Part shown: positions 15,099 through 24,171 of the stretch, one piece after another | Layout of the letters: every line of letters starts with the position of its first letter | How positions within the stretch are numbered: the first letter of the stretch is position 1 | NCBI RefSeq assembly: GCF_001591665.1 | Contig: NZ_BCVI01000006.1 | Span: 186,001 to 250,000, forward strand | DNA from: Neobacillus soli NBRC 102451 | GTDB taxonomy: Bacteria > Bacillota > Bacilli > Bacillales > Cytobacillaceae | Reading direction: 5' to 3' | DNA length: 64,000 bases | Notes under the pieces: model-generated | The model's database searches: none | Told to the model about the DNA's origin: nothing | Seen by the model: only the letters and a program-made list of their open reading frames with translations | Position numbers and translations under genes: made by a program

Positions 15099-15129
15099 AA
15101 CAGCATCCATTGTGATGCTGTTTGTTTAT
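15099..15129 (+). terminator. Terminator after the SatD/DUF3307 pair
   Basis: Stem AACAGCATC / GATGCTGTT with short loop and T-rich tail. Confidence 0.7.
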
Positions 15130-15155
15130 TAATGGGGATTATCGGGTCTAAAAAG

Positions 15156-15184
15156 TTGACGCAGAACCTATTTCAGTTTAATAT
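15156..15184 (+). promoter_or_regulatory. Promoter of mhqD
   Basis: TTGACG at 15156-15161, 17 bp spacer, TAATAT at 15179-15184, directly abutting the MhqR-type operator. Confidence 0.7.
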
Positions 15185-15202
15185 TATCTCGAACTCGAGA
15201 TA
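15185..15202. promoter_or_regulatory. MhqR operator
   Basis: TATCTCGAACTCGAGATA matches the inverted repeat tATCTcgaAtTCgAGATa bound by MhqR of B. subtilis, the quinone/electrophile-sensing MarR-type repressor. It sits just after the -10 box, so the downstream gene should be induced by quinones and related electrophiles. Confidence 0.85.
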
Positions 15203-15299
15203 TATGGATTAAAATTAGTATCTTTTGGTTGATTAGTTTGGGACCATGTTTCAAACAATAGTGCTAAGGAAATTTATTGACTGTGGAAGGGGAAGGACA

Positions 15300-15905
15300 A
15301 TGAAACATATTTTTCAAAAAGGGAAAGACACTAGTAAGCCAACTTTTCTGTTGCTGCATGGGACGGGTGGTACAGAGCTAGATTTAGTGCCATTGGCTGG
15401 AAAAATTGATGAGGATGCATCCTTTCTTAGTGTCCGCGGCAATGTACTAGAAAATGGAATGCCGCGTTTTTTTCGGAGATTAGCTGAAGGCATTTTTGAT
15501 GAAGAGGATCTTGTGTTTCGGACAAGAGAATTATTTGAATTCGTTGACGAGGCATCACAAAAATATGGATTTAATCGAAAAAACGTCATCGCGATCGGAT
15601 ATTCGAATGGTGCAAATATTGCCGCAAGCTTATTGTTCCATTATCAAGATGCTTTAAAAGGGGCTATTCTTCATCATCCAATGGTCCCTTTAAGAGGGAT
15701 TGAATTACCGGATTTATCGGCTAAATCAATATTTATTGGAGCGGGAACAAATGATCCGATTTGTTCTCCCTTGGAATCCGGTGATCTCGAACAAATGCTG
15801 GCAAATGCCGGGGCGAATGTCCATCTTCACTGGGAGCACAACGGACATCAACTAACATTTGCAGAGGTCGAAGCCGCAGCGGAATGGTATAAGAAGCTAG
15901 ATTAA
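15300..15905 (+). CDS. mhqD: MhqD-like alpha/beta hydrolase (carboxylesterase)
   Basis: 201 aa. Serine hydrolase of the phospholipase/carboxylesterase family: LLLHGTGG near the N-terminus (oxyanion region), nucleophile Ser in IGYSNGAN, Asp in GTNDPICS and His in HWEHNGHQLTF. It resembles B. subtilis MhqD, a member of the quinone stress regulon, and the MhqR box upstream supports this. I choose ATG 15300, after GGAAGGGGAAGG, over an in-frame ATG at 15246. In B. subtilis mhqD is in mhqNOD; here it stands alone. Confidence 0.85.
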   Translation: MKHIFQKGKDTSKPTFLLLHGTGGTELDLVPLAGKIDEDASFLSVRGNVLENGMPRFFRRLAEGIFDEEDLVFRTRELFEFVDEASQKYGFNRKNVIAIGYSNGANIAASLLFHYQDALKGAILHHPMVPLRGIELPDLSAKSIFIGAGTNDPICSPLESGDLEQMLANAGANVHLHWEHNGHQLTFAEVEAAAEWYKKLD

Positions 15906-15921
15906 GAAATGGTTCGTTATT

Positions 15922-15952
15922 TGCCGGAAAAGCTATTTTAATATTTCCGGCA
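15922..15952. repeat. 9-bp inverted repeat after mhqD
   Basis: TGCCGGAAA (15922-15930) and TTTCCGGCA (15944-15952) form a perfect stem with a 13-nt loop, without a T run. It may stabilise the mRNA 3' end; no other reading is supported. Confidence 0.4.
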
Positions 15953-16022
15953 TGGAGAGCACATGTGGAAGCTACCTCTAATGTCCCATGTGAAGTTAGA
16001 AGATCTGGAATGGGCTAAAAAA

Positions 16023-16068
16023 CAAAAAGGAACTAATCGGGTTTTCCCGGTTAAGTTCCTTTTTGTTT
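16023..16068 (+). terminator. Terminator between mhqD and the proBA leader
   Basis: Stem AAAAGGAACTAATCGGG / CCCGGTTAAGTTCCTTTT with loop TTTT; the flanking A and T runs allow use in both directions. Confidence 0.8.
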
Positions 16069-16093
16069 AAATTAAAATTTTCAAAAAACTAGC

Positions 16094-16122
16094 TTGACAA
16101 TTTGCCGTTTTCTGCGGATAAT
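16094..16122 (+). promoter_or_regulatory. Sigma-A promoter of the proBA T-box leader
   Basis: TTGACA at 16094-16099, 17 bp, GATAAT at 16117-16122. Confidence 0.75.
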
Positions 16123-16128
16123 CAAATA

Positions 16129-16368
16129 AATTGAAATAGAAAAACAGTATGGGATTAGTAAACCTTTGGAATGTGATAGAGAGTGAAACCCGTCGGCTGG
16201 AAGGTTTCTCATGGAAAAAAGGTTGAACCTGCCCTCACACGCTGCTTATGCAAACATAAGCCGTCCGCCTGCGTTATGGGTATAAAGTGGGTGCATGGCA
16301 TCAATAAAGGTGGTACCGCGGAAACGACTTTCCGTCCTTTTTTAGGACAGAAGAGTCGTTTTTTTTAT
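16129..16368 (+). promoter_or_regulatory. tRNA-Pro T-box leader of proBA
   Basis: A T-box riboswitch that reads the charging state of tRNA-Pro. The conserved T-box AAAGGTGGTACCGCGG lies at 16306-16321. Stem I carries a specifier loop GAACCTGCC with CCT, a proline codon, at 16228-16230. The competing intrinsic terminator is AACGACT ... GTCC / GGAC ... AGTCGTT at 16322-16360, followed by a run of T. Uncharged tRNA-Pro should favour the antiterminator and switch on proline synthesis. The same arrangement controls proBA in B. subtilis. Confidence 0.93.
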
Positions 16369-16394
16369 TTTACAAAAGGAAGGGTTCGAATGAT

Positions 16395-17507
16395 ATGAAA
16401 AAACAGCTGGTGGTTGTGAAAATTGGAAGCAGCTCGCTGACAAATGCATCTGGGGTAATATCTGAAGAGAAAATTCGTGACCATGTGGAAGCACTTGCTT
16501 TTTTAAAAGAGCAGGGACATGAGGTTATTCTGATTTCATCCGGAGCTGTTGCGGCAGGATTTGGGCCACTTGGATATCCAGCACGGCCAAAAAGTACGGC
16601 GGGGAAACAGGCGGCCGCGGCTGTTGGGCAAGGGCTGCTGATGCAAAATTATATACAGTTATTTAAACAGTTTGATATGATGCCAGCGCAAATATTATTG
16701 ACCCGTGAAGATTTTTATAGTCAGGTCCGTTTTCATAATCTATTTAATACGATTCATGAGCTCCTTCAAAAAGGTGTCCTGCCAATTATTAATGAAAATG
16801 ATTCGGTAGCAATTGAGGAATTGACCTTTGGCGACAATGATTTGTTGTCAGCACTTGTCAGTGGGTTTTTACATGCTAATGCGCTCATCATTCTAACGGA
16901 TATTAACGGTCTTTATGACGGAAATCCGAAAGCATCGATTGGGGCAAAAAAGTATCATTTTATCCCAGAGGTTTCCGAAAAATTGCTGGATGTAGCGGGG
17001 GAAAGCGGTTCTTCCGTTGGCACGGGTGGAATGAAGTCAAAGCTGCTGGCGGCGAAAAAGGCATTATCTCTCGGTGTCAGCGTCTTTGTTGGTACCGGAA
17101 CTGGCAAAGAAAAACTGGTCGATATTTTGGCAGGAAAAGGGGATGGGACGTATATTGGCGGCCCCTTCCAAACGCAAATGCAAATGAGAAAGCAGTGGAT
17201 TGCCTATCACTCACAGGTCGGCGGCGTGATTGAAATCGATGACGGAGCGGAAAAGGCAATTGTGTTTCAGGGGAAAAGTTTACTGCCTGTTGGGGTTACA
17301 AAGGTTATTGGTGAGTTTAATGCGTTAGATGTGGTGGTCGTCCGGAACAAAAAAGGAAAAATAGTCGGAAAAGGGCAAATTTTTTATTCCTCTAAGGATT
17401 TATTAACCGTAAAAGGTTTGCCGGGGGAACAATCAAAGGGGTATTCCATCAACAAAAAAGCGGAAGTGATTCATCGTGATAACTGGGTCACCATGCCAAA
17501 GGAGTGA
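16395..17507 (+). CDS. proB: Glutamate 5-kinase
   Basis: 370 aa. First step of proline synthesis: ATP-dependent phosphorylation of glutamate. The amino-acid kinase domain shows [28 protein letters not shown] and [12 protein letters not shown], with [13 protein letters not shown] further on. The C-terminal 80 residues ([21 protein letters not shown]) are a PUA domain. The gene lies 27 bp behind the T-box terminator and 7 bp before proA, so the pair is a two-gene operon controlled by proline supply. Confidence 0.96.
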   Translation: MKKQLVVVKIGSSSLTNASGVISEEKIRDHVEALAFLKEQGHEVILISSGAVAAGFGPLGYPARPKSTAGKQAAAAVGQGLLMQNYIQLFKQFDMMPAQILLTREDFYSQVRFHNLFNTIHELLQKGVLPIINENDSVAIEELTFGDNDLLSALVSGFLHANALIILTDINGLYDGNPKASIGAKKYHFIPEVSEKLLDVAGESGSSVGTGGMKSKLLAAKKALSLGVSVFVGTGTGKEKLVDILAGKGDGTYIGGPFQTQMQMRKQWIAYHSQVGGVIEIDDGAEKAIVFQGKSLLPVGVTKVIGEFNALDVVVVRNKKGKIVGKGQIFYSSKDLLTVKGLPGEQSKGYSINKKAEVIHRDNWVTMPKE

Positions 17508-17514
17508 ATGAAGG

Positions 17515-18756
17515 ATGAGTGAATTACTAGAAAAAGCAAGCAAATTAAAAAAAGCCGCGAAACAATTAGCGATGCTGTCGGCTGAAGAAAAAAACGATGC
17601 GATATCGATGATGGCGGACCAGCTACTGACTGAGAAGGATTGGATTATAGGTGAAAATGCCAAAGATATAGCAGTTGGAAAAGAAAAAGGATTTTCACCG
17701 TCGCTTTTGGATCGGCTCCTGTTAACAGAAGATAGAATTGACCAGATTGTCGATGGAATTCGTCAATTAATAGTGTTGCAAGATCCCATTGGTGAAACCA
17801 TCGAAGCATGGGAACGACCAAATGGGTTGCGAATCGAGACAATTCGGGTCCCGCTTGGTGTCATCGGAATGGTCTACGAAGCACGTCCAAATGTAACGGT
17901 TGATGCCGGAAGTCTTTGTTTAAAAGCCGGAAATGCTGTTCTTTTACGAGGGAGCACTTCGGCGCTCCATTCCAATAAAGCACTTGTGCACGTCATGAGG
18001 GAAGCACTTGCGAGAACGGCGATTCCAAAGGATGCGGTGCAGCTTCTAGAGGATACTAGCCGCGAAACAGCGGCTGAAATGTTTAAATTGAATCAATACC
18101 TGGATGTCCTTATTCCGCGCGGCGGGGCGGGTTTAATCCAATCAGTGATTCAAAATGCCACCGTTCCTGTTTTAGAAACAGGCGTTGGCAACTGCCATGT
18201 GTTTATTGATGAAACAGCAAGTGAAAACATGGCGATTGAGATTGCGATTAATGCGAAATTACATCGGCCTTCTGTTTGTAATGCCGCGGAAACGGTGCTT
18301 ATCCACGAAAAATGGCCATATGTGGATGCACTGTTGAATTCACTACATGAACGCGGGATAGAAATGCGTGGAGATGAAAAATTAGCCTCGGCATATTCGT
18401 TTGTTGAACAAGCTGCGGAAGAAGATTGGCACACGGAATTTTTAGGGCCAATTTTAGCGGTCAAACTCGTCAGCGACGTGAAGGAAGCGATTGAACATAT
18501 TGACCAGTATGGGACAAAGCATTCAGAAGCAATCATAAGTGAAAATCCGCAAAACGTTCAATTATTTTTCAAGGCAGTTGATGCAGCGGTGTTATATCAT
18601 AATGCATCTACTCGGTTTACCGATGGGGAGCAGTTCGGCTATGGTGCAGAGATTGGCATTAGCACGCAAAAGCTTCATGCCCGCGGACCAATGGGTCTAA
18701 AGGCGATAACGACGTCGAAAGCGATTGTAAAGGGAACAGGCCAAATTCGGTTGTAA
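17515..18756 (+). CDS. proA: Glutamate-5-semialdehyde dehydrogenase (gamma-glutamyl phosphate reductase)
   Basis: 413 aa. NADPH-dependent reduction of gamma-glutamyl phosphate in proline synthesis. ALDH-fold protein with [39 protein letters not shown] and the catalytic cysteine in [15 protein letters not shown]; the C-terminal [18 protein letters not shown] is typical. Start ATG 17515 follows AAGGATG. It acts with the kinase gene just upstream and shares its T-box control. Confidence 0.96.
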   Translation: MSELLEKASKLKKAAKQLAMLSAEEKNDAISMMADQLLTEKDWIIGENAKDIAVGKEKGFSPSLLDRLLLTEDRIDQIVDGIRQLIVLQDPIGETIEAWERPNGLRIETIRVPLGVIGMVYEARPNVTVDAGSLCLKAGNAVLLRGSTSALHSNKALVHVMREALARTAIPKDAVQLLEDTSRETAAEMFKLNQYLDVLIPRGGAGLIQSVIQNATVPVLETGVGNCHVFIDETASENMAIEIAINAKLHRPSVCNAAETVLIHEKWPYVDALLNSLHERGIEMRGDEKLASAYSFVEQAAEEDWHTEFLGPILAVKLVSDVKEAIEHIDQYGTKHSEAIISENPQNVQLFFKAVDAAVLYHNASTRFTDGEQFGYGAEIGISTQKLHARGPMGLKAITTSKAIVKGTGQIRL

Positions 18757-18762
18757 TCGTGG

Positions 18763-18797
18763 AAATAGGTGCGGAAAAAGCGCCTATTTTTTTGTTT
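18763..18797 (+). terminator. Terminator of proBA
   Basis: AAATAGGTGC / GCGCCTATTT hairpin followed by a T run. Confidence 0.8.
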
Positions 18798-18850
18798 TCT
18801 GTTATACTTAAAATACAAACATATATTCTCATAAATAAGTTGGTGATCTA

Positions 18851-21127
18851 ATGTCTGATGCTCTTCATATATCCGTCAGAACCCTCGTTGAACATGTGTT
18901 CCGAAGCGGCAGTATTGATACCCGGTTCCGCTCATCATCACCGCTTCTAGATGGGACAAGGATTCATCAAAAAATCCAGAAAACGTATCAAGATGGGGAT
19001 CAAAAGGAAGTTTATCTGCGAACTGAAATCCCTTATGAGGGACTTACCTTCAGTATTGATGGTAGATGTGATGGTCTTTTGTTCCATGATGGCGAGGTGA
19101 CAGTCGACGAAATTAAGTCATTTTCTCAGCCGCTTGAACAACAGGAAGGAGAAGGGTATCCTGTTCACTGGGCACAAGCGAAAATGTATGCCTATATGTA
19201 TGCGTTGGATCATCATTTACCGGAAATCTTTGTCCAACTGACCTATGTCCATGTTGAAACGGAAGAGAAAAAATATTTTAAAAAGAGCTGCTCCTTTTCG
19301 GAACTGGAGAGCTTTGTTTTTGAGGTGCTAGAAAGCTACACACCCTATGCAAAACTGCAAAATGGGCATCTCAACAAACGAAATGATAGTATCAAAGCGT
19401 TAACGTTCCCATTTGAAACCTACCGTACAGGACAGCGGAAATTAGCCGGAGCTGTTTATAAAACCATTTTAGATAAAAAAAATCTGTTTGCCAAAGCCCC
19501 AACCGGCATCGGCAAAACCATCTCTACCCTTTTTCCCGCAGTGAAGGCAATGGGAGAAGGTCATCTCAATCGCGTTTTTTACCTCACTGCAAAAACGATT
19601 ACCCGGACCACGGCTGAAGAGGCATTCGACCGAATGCGTTCTAGCGGTTTATGTATGAACACGGTCACAATAACGGCCAAGGATAAGGTGTGTTTCAAGG
19701 AGGAAACGATTTGCCAAAAGGATTATTGTGAGTTTGCCAATGGATATTACGACCGAATAAATGGAGCCATTCTCGATATTTTGACAAATGAAAAGGGTAT
19801 GACCCGTGAAGTGATTGAATCCTATGCACGAAAGCATACCGTCTGTCCGTTTGAATTTTCACTTGACCTTGCCTATGCTGTCGACTCCATCATTTGCGAC
19901 TATAATTATATTTTCGACCCACGGGTGTCGTTGAAACGCTTGTTCGAGGAGCAAAAGAAATCTACAGCCTTATTGGTCGATGAGGCACATAATCTAGTTG
20001 ACCGCGGCCGGGAGATGTTTTCAGCCTCTTTAAATAAAGACACGTTTCTCCAATTGAAAAAAGATTTTAAAGGAGTCAATAAGGCAATTTATGATGCCGC
20101 ACGTAGGTTGAATTCCTCGTTTATTTCATTGAAAAAGGCGAATGCCGATAAAAATGAATTTGTCATAGAGCAGCTTGATGAAGCATTGAAGCTGCAGCTG
20201 GTTCAATTTTTAGAGATAGCAGAGCAGGTTCTCCAATCAGAAACATCCCAAAATCTTTTGGAAGCCTACTTCATGGTCAATAATTTCATGAAAATCGTTC
20301 CGCTGCTTGATGAACATTATGTTATCTACGGCGAGAAAAATAAAAACAATATTATGGTAAAACTGTTTTGTATTGACCCTTCTAAGCTTCTTAAACAAAT
20401 GGGAAAAGGGTATCGGGCAAAAGTGCACTTTTCAGCAACCCTATCGCCGTTACCTTACTATCAAGAAATCCTTGGTGGAGAGATTGATGATTATCTGCTT
20501 TCCATTCCATCTCCCTTCTCAAAAGAACAGATTGACGTCTGTATTAAACCCGTATCAACACGCTTTCGAGACCGTGAGCGAACGAGAGAATCAATTGTTG
20601 CGATGGTCCAATCATTGATTAAAAACCGTCCAGGCAATTATTTAATCTTTTTTCCGTCCTATCAATATTTACTTGCTGTCTATGAACAGTTTAAACAAGA
20701 AGATGTTGAAACGAATACACTTATTCAAACCTCAGGGATGACAGAGGCGGAAAGAGAAGCATTCTTGGAGGCCTTTAAACCCGACCAAAAAGAAACATTA
20801 CTTGGATTTGCGGTCCTTGGCGGGATCTTTTCTGAAGGTGTAGATTTAATTGGAGATCGTTTAAATGGGGTTGTAGTTGTAGGTGTCGGATTACCTCAGC
20901 TTTGTTTTGAGCGCAACCTTATTAAGGACCATTTTTATAAGAAGAAAAAAAACGGTTATGATTATGCCTATGTGTATCCGGGAATGAACAAGGTGTTACA
21001 GGCGGGAGGAAGATTGATTCGTTCGGAAATGGATCATGGAACAATCGTTCTTGTTGATGATCGGTTTTTACAAAAGCAATATCAAATGCTCCTGCCCCAA
21101 GAATGGAGTGGGTACAGAGTAATGTAA
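18851..21127 (+). CDS. PD-(D/E)XK nuclease fused to a DinG/XPD-type helicase
   Basis: 758 aa. The N-terminal 180 residues look like a Cas4/RecB-type nuclease domain: DGRCDGLLFHDGEVTVDEIK (E87-x-K89), then QAKMYAYMYAL with the Q of the family. From residue 190 follows an SF2 DEAD_2 helicase: Walker A APTGIGKT near 215, Fe-S cysteines in VCFKEETICQKDYCEF and HTVCPFEF, LVDEAHNL near 377, VHFSATLSPL, and motifs V-VI FSEGVDLIGDRLNGVVVVG and QAGGRLIRSEMD. It is a DNA repair-type enzyme. It differs from housekeeping DinG, whose N-domain is a DnaQ-like exonuclease in Bacillus. Stands alone between terminators. Confidence 0.85.
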   Translation: MSDALHISVRTLVEHVFRSGSIDTRFRSSSPLLDGTRIHQKIQKTYQDGDQKEVYLRTEIPYEGLTFSIDGRCDGLLFHDGEVTVDEIKSFSQPLEQQEGEGYPVHWAQAKMYAYMYALDHHLPEIFVQLTYVHVETEEKKYFKKSCSFSELESFVFEVLESYTPYAKLQNGHLNKRNDSIKALTFPFETYRTGQRKLAGAVYKTILDKKNLFAKAPTGIGKTISTLFPAVKAMGEGHLNRVFYLTAKTITRTTAEEAFDRMRSSGLCMNTVTITAKDKVCFKEETICQKDYCEFANGYYDRINGAILDILTNEKGMTREVIESYARKHTVCPFEFSLDLAYAVDSIICDYNYIFDPRVSLKRLFEEQKKSTALLVDEAHNLVDRGREMFSASLNKDTFLQLKKDFKGVNKAIYDAARRLNSSFISLKKANADKNEFVIEQLDEALKLQLVQFLEIAEQVLQSETSQNLLEAYFMVNNFMKIVPLLDEHYVIYGEKNKNNIMVKLFCIDPSKLLKQMGKGYRAKVHFSATLSPLPYYQEILGGEIDDYLLSIPSPFSKEQIDVCIKPVSTRFRDRERTRESIVAMVQSLIKNRPGNYLIFFPSYQYLLAVYEQFKQEDVETNTLIQTSGMTEAEREAFLEAFKPDQKETLLGFAVLGGIFSEGVDLIGDRLNGVVVVGVGLPQLCFERNLIKDHFYKKKKNGYDYAYVYPGMNKVLQAGGRLIRSEMDHGTIVLVDDRFLQKQYQMLLPQEWSGYRVM

Positions 21128-21186
21128 GGGTACCATTTGCTTGCTAACGTGCAGATGCGTTTTTTCTATCATAGTGGACCTGTTTT

Positions 21187-21218
21187 TAGCTGCCTCATGT
21201 AGGCGGCTATTTTTATTT
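21187..21218 (+). terminator. Terminator after the nuclease-helicase gene
   Basis: Imperfect hairpin AGCTGCC / GGCGGCT followed by ATTTTTATTT. Confidence 0.65.
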
Positions 21219-21304
21219 AATTAAAAGGTGGCAAAATTAGAAACTATTCATATAATTAATCAAATGTTGCGCGCGGTAAAAAAAATGAAAAAGGGGAAAG
21301 AGAG

Positions 21305-21559
21305 ATGGATAAACCTAAAATAATTAAACTGGTACATGGCCAAAAAGGTAACATCATAAAAATTACTTCTTTAAATTTAGATGGTGTGATGAGAAGAAGA
21401 TTGCTAGATTTAGGATTTGTTTCTGGTGCGATGGTTGAGGTCGTTCGAAAAAGTCCATTAGGAGACCCAATCGCCTTTCGTGTCAGTCAAACAACGATTG
21501 CTCTCAGGAAAGAGGAAAGTTCAAGAATCGAGGGGGAGCTGGTGTCCAATGAGGAATGA
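21305..21559 (+). CDS. feoA: Ferrous iron transport protein A
   Basis: 84 aa, SH3-like cytosolic partner of FeoB. Signatures: GQKGNIIKITSLNLDGVMRR, LLDLGFVSGAMVEVVRKSPLGDPIAFRV. The start at ATG 21305 follows AAGGGGAAAGAGAG. Its 3' end overlaps the GTPase gene by 11 nt. I see no convincing Fur box in the 170 bp upstream. Confidence 0.9.
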   Translation: MDKPKIIKLVHGQKGNIIKITSLNLDGVMRRRLLDLGFVSGAMVEVVRKSPLGDPIAFRVSQTTIALRKEESSRIEGELVSNEE

Positions 21560-22238
21560 ATACCGGATTGCCTTGGCTGGAAACCCGAATACTGGTAAAA
21601 GTACCTTGTTTAATGCGTTAACTGGTCTTAGACAGCATACGGGGAATTGGGCAGGGAAAACCGTTTCCCTTGCGCAAGGTTCTGTTTCGTTTAAGGATAA
21701 AACGTTTCAACTCATTGACCTCCCAGGCACCTATTCGCTTTTTTCTAATTCAACAGATGAAGAAGTAGCCCGAAATTATATTGTTTTTGAAAAACCGGAT
21801 GTAACGGTTGTCGTCCTGGATGCTACATCATTAGAGCGGAATCTTAATCTAGCTTTGCAAGTTTTAGAGATGACAACGAATGTTCTTATTTGTATAAACT
21901 TAATTGATGTAGCAGAGCAACAAGGAATTGCCATTAATGAGCGCTTGTTGACTAATCGGTTGGGGGTTCCTGTCATCAAAATTTCAGCTAGGAACAAAAA
22001 GGGCTTTCCTATGCTCCTAGATACGATTGATCGTATTGTATCAGGGGCGATTGAATGTCACCCAGCTCAGATGACCTATCCCGATGAAATTGAAGCACAA
22101 CTCAAGAAAATTGAACCAAAGGTCAGCGAATTTGTTGGAAATCATCTCTCTTCACGCTGGGTTGCTTTGAGATTACTAGATGGTGACGAAGCATTACTCA
22201 ATGAAATTAATAAACGCTTGGTGCCAGAGGGAGGCTAA
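21549..22238 (+). CDS. feoB: FeoB GTPase domain protein (split FeoB, N-terminal part)
   Basis: 229 aa. Contains G1 GNPNTGKST, G2 region HTGNWAGKTV, G3 DLPGTYSL, G4-like INLIDVA (N-x-x-D) and G5 SARN, then the helical GDI-like linker, and ends at a TAA (22236-22238). In ordinary FeoB this is followed without a break by the membrane domain; here the membrane domain is a separate ORF with its own ribosome site. I start at ATG 21549, which restores the usual YRIALAGNPN beginning. Energises or gates Fe2+ uptake. Confidence 0.88.
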   Translation: MRNEYRIALAGNPNTGKSTLFNALTGLRQHTGNWAGKTVSLAQGSVSFKDKTFQLIDLPGTYSLFSNSTDEEVARNYIVFEKPDVTVVVLDATSLERNLNLALQVLEMTTNVLICINLIDVAEQQGIAINERLLTNRLGVPVIKISARNKKGFPMLLDTIDRIVSGAIECHPAQMTYPDEIEAQLKKIEPKVSEFVGNHLSSRWVALRLLDGDEALLNEINKRLVPEGG

Positions 22239-22242
22239 TGTA

Positions 22243-23616
22243 ATGCGTCTGGAAGAACTATATGAAGAAGCTCAAGTATTGTCGACATCAAAGCTGAGAG
22301 ATGAAATTGTTCAACATCTCTACGAACGAAGTCACCAATTATGTCACGAAGGAATTTCCTATACAAAATCGAAACGGGACACGAGGACGGATAAACTGGA
22401 CGCGATTTTTACTTCACCCATATTCGGTTTTCCGATCATGATTACGATGTTGGGAGTGTTGTTTTATTTAACCATTGCCGGGGCTAATATTCCGTCTTCG
22501 ATGTTAGCGGAGTTTTTTGGTTACTTAGAGGGGTATTTAACATCATTTTTTACGTTTCTTCATGCCCCCGATTGGCTTCATGGCGTCCTTGTTCTCGGTT
22601 TATACCGGGGAACGACCTGGGTCATCAGTGTCATGCTCCCTCCGATGGCGATCTTTTTTCCATCATTTGCACTGCTTGAAAATTATGGTTACCTGCCACG
22701 TGTTGCCTTTAATATGGATCGGTTGTTTAAACGGGTTGGGGCACATGGTAAACAATCATTAACAATGGCGATGGGATTCGGCTGTAATGCTGCAGCGGTA
22801 ATCTCTACGAGGATTATTGAATCACCAAGAGAGCGGATGCTCGCCATCCTGACAAATAACTTTGTTCCATGTAATGGCCGCTGGGGAACATTAATCGTCT
22901 TAGCTTCGTTATTTATGGCCGCCAATTTTACAGGCGGATTAAAATCGCTTGTCACCACAGGGGTCATTGTTGGAATTGTTATGTTTGGTATAGTGGTTAC
23001 CTTTTTTGTCTCATGGGTTCTCTCCAAAACAGCTCTTAAGGGCATACCTACTCATTATACGTTAGAGCTCCCACCATACAGGAAGCCGAAAATTTTCGAT
23101 ACGGTTATTCGCTCATCACTTACTAAATCGTGGTCTGTATTAATCCGGGCTGTAAAAGTGGCAGCACCTGCGGCCATCTTAACTTGGGTGTTCGCAAATG
23201 TATTCATTGGAGACACTAGTATTCTCATGTATGTAGTTGAGTTTTTAGACCCTTTTGGAAAATTGCTCGGCCTTGATGGTTATATCATGATGGCGTTTAT
23301 ACTAGGATTACCTGCCAATGAAATTGTCCTGCCAATCCTTTTGATGGGTTATTTATCAACGGGTTCCTTAACAGAAGTGGATAGCCTCGTGGATTTGAAG
23401 CAAATCTTTCTTAACCACGGCTGGACGTGGCTGACAGCGTTGAACATGATGTTATTTTCCCTGCTTCATTATCCGTGCGGAACGACATTGCTTAATATTT
23501 ATAAGGAAACGAAAAGCAAAAAATGGACTTTTCTTGCCTTTCTAATCCCAACTATCATTGCCATCCTAGTCCCGCTGATTATTACACAGACAGCGAGAAT
23601 GTTTGATTTACTATAA
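22243..23616 (+). CDS. feoB: FeoB membrane permease domain protein (split FeoB, C-terminal part)
   Basis: 457 aa. Begins 4 nt after the stop of the GTPase gene, in another frame. Contains the FeoB Gate domains: LYRGTTWVISVMLPPMAIFF, GFGCNAAAVISTRIIESPRERML, TNNFVPCNGRWG (Cys motif) and the second Gate half with LDGYIMMAFILGLPANEIVLPIL and LHYPCGTTLLNIYKET. Ribosome site GAGGGAGG at 22228-22234 serves ATG 22243; the frame is open further upstream to 22180 but overlaps the GTPase gene. FeoB split into two polypeptides, rather than a sequencing error, is supported by this ribosome site. Confidence 0.88.
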   Translation: MRLEELYEEAQVLSTSKLRDEIVQHLYERSHQLCHEGISYTKSKRDTRTDKLDAIFTSPIFGFPIMITMLGVLFYLTIAGANIPSSMLAEFFGYLEGYLTSFFTFLHAPDWLHGVLVLGLYRGTTWVISVMLPPMAIFFPSFALLENYGYLPRVAFNMDRLFKRVGAHGKQSLTMAMGFGCNAAAVISTRIIESPRERMLAILTNNFVPCNGRWGTLIVLASLFMAANFTGGLKSLVTTGVIVGIVMFGIVVTFFVSWVLSKTALKGIPTHYTLELPPYRKPKIFDTVIRSSLTKSWSVLIRAVKVAAPAAILTWVFANVFIGDTSILMYVVEFLDPFGKLLGLDGYIMMAFILGLPANEIVLPILLMGYLSTGSLTEVDSLVDLKQIFLNHGWTWLTALNMMLFSLLHYPCGTTLLNIYKETKSKKWTFLAFLIPTIIAILVPLIITQTARMFDLL

Positions 23617-23624
23617 AAACAAAT

Positions 23625-23675
23625 AAGACACCACTTTTTGTCAAGTTATAGAGACTAAAAGTGGTGTCTTTTTGG
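23625..23675 (+). terminator. Terminator of the feo operon
   Basis: 14-bp stem AAGACACCACTTTT / AAAAGTGGTGTCTT with T tail; symmetrical enough to serve the converging gene at 23700 too. Confidence 0.85.
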
Positions 23676-23699
23676 AATTATTCAGGGGAAGGTAATTAC

Positions 23700-23996
23700 C
23701 TATTTCATCTTACGTATTTCTTCAGTCACAACTAAAGCAAGATCATCATTTCCAAATAACGATAACACACCTAACAATGTTTGGTCAGCTACTTCTCCCG
23801 CTTCTTCCTTTGGCACCGTTAACTCAAGTGCTTCCCTCAAGGCAGGATTGGCGGACTGATTTGGGTAGGCTCTTAAATATACTTCTTCGGGGTCAAGGTG
23901 ATGATTGACGCACCATTGCGCAAAGATAAGAATCATCATTTTTTCTTCCCCTTGATAGTGTTCAATAATTTTTTCTTCTAATTGTTTTTGATCCAT
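23700..23996 (-). CDS. Conserved hypothetical protein, 98 aa
   Basis: A soluble, acidic, mostly helical protein (QLEEKIIEHYQGEEKMMILI, FAQWCVNHHLDPEEVYLRAY). I do not recognise a functional domain. A good ribosome site (AAGGAGAAAACGAT) precedes the ATG, and coding character is clear. It lies alone, converging with the feo operon. Confidence 0.7.
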   Translation of the reverse strand: MDQKQLEEKIIEHYQGEEKMMILIFAQWCVNHHLDPEEVYLRAYPNQSANPALREALELTVPKEEAGEVADQTLLGVLSLFGNDDLALVVTEEIRKMK

Positions 23997-24171
23997 ATCG
24001 TTTTCTCCTTAAGTAGCTTTATAAACTAATTATAATAGATTTTTTAGAAATAGTCAGGTATAGTAAATGTTTTCAATCGGTAAATATGAGATGATAATAA
24101 AGGTTTAATTCTAGTCATTTAAGATATACTGTTTGAAGGTAGATTTTTTAAAATTTATGGGGGTATAAAAC

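Noticed and set aside
15922-15952. Terminator for mhqD
   Set aside because: The hairpin has no T run; the hairpin at 16023-16068 is the better terminator.
22236-22245. Sequencing frameshift in feoB
   Set aside because: A good ribosome site and ATG with correct spacing serve the second ORF, and both halves are complete; a natural split is simpler, though resequencing would settle it.
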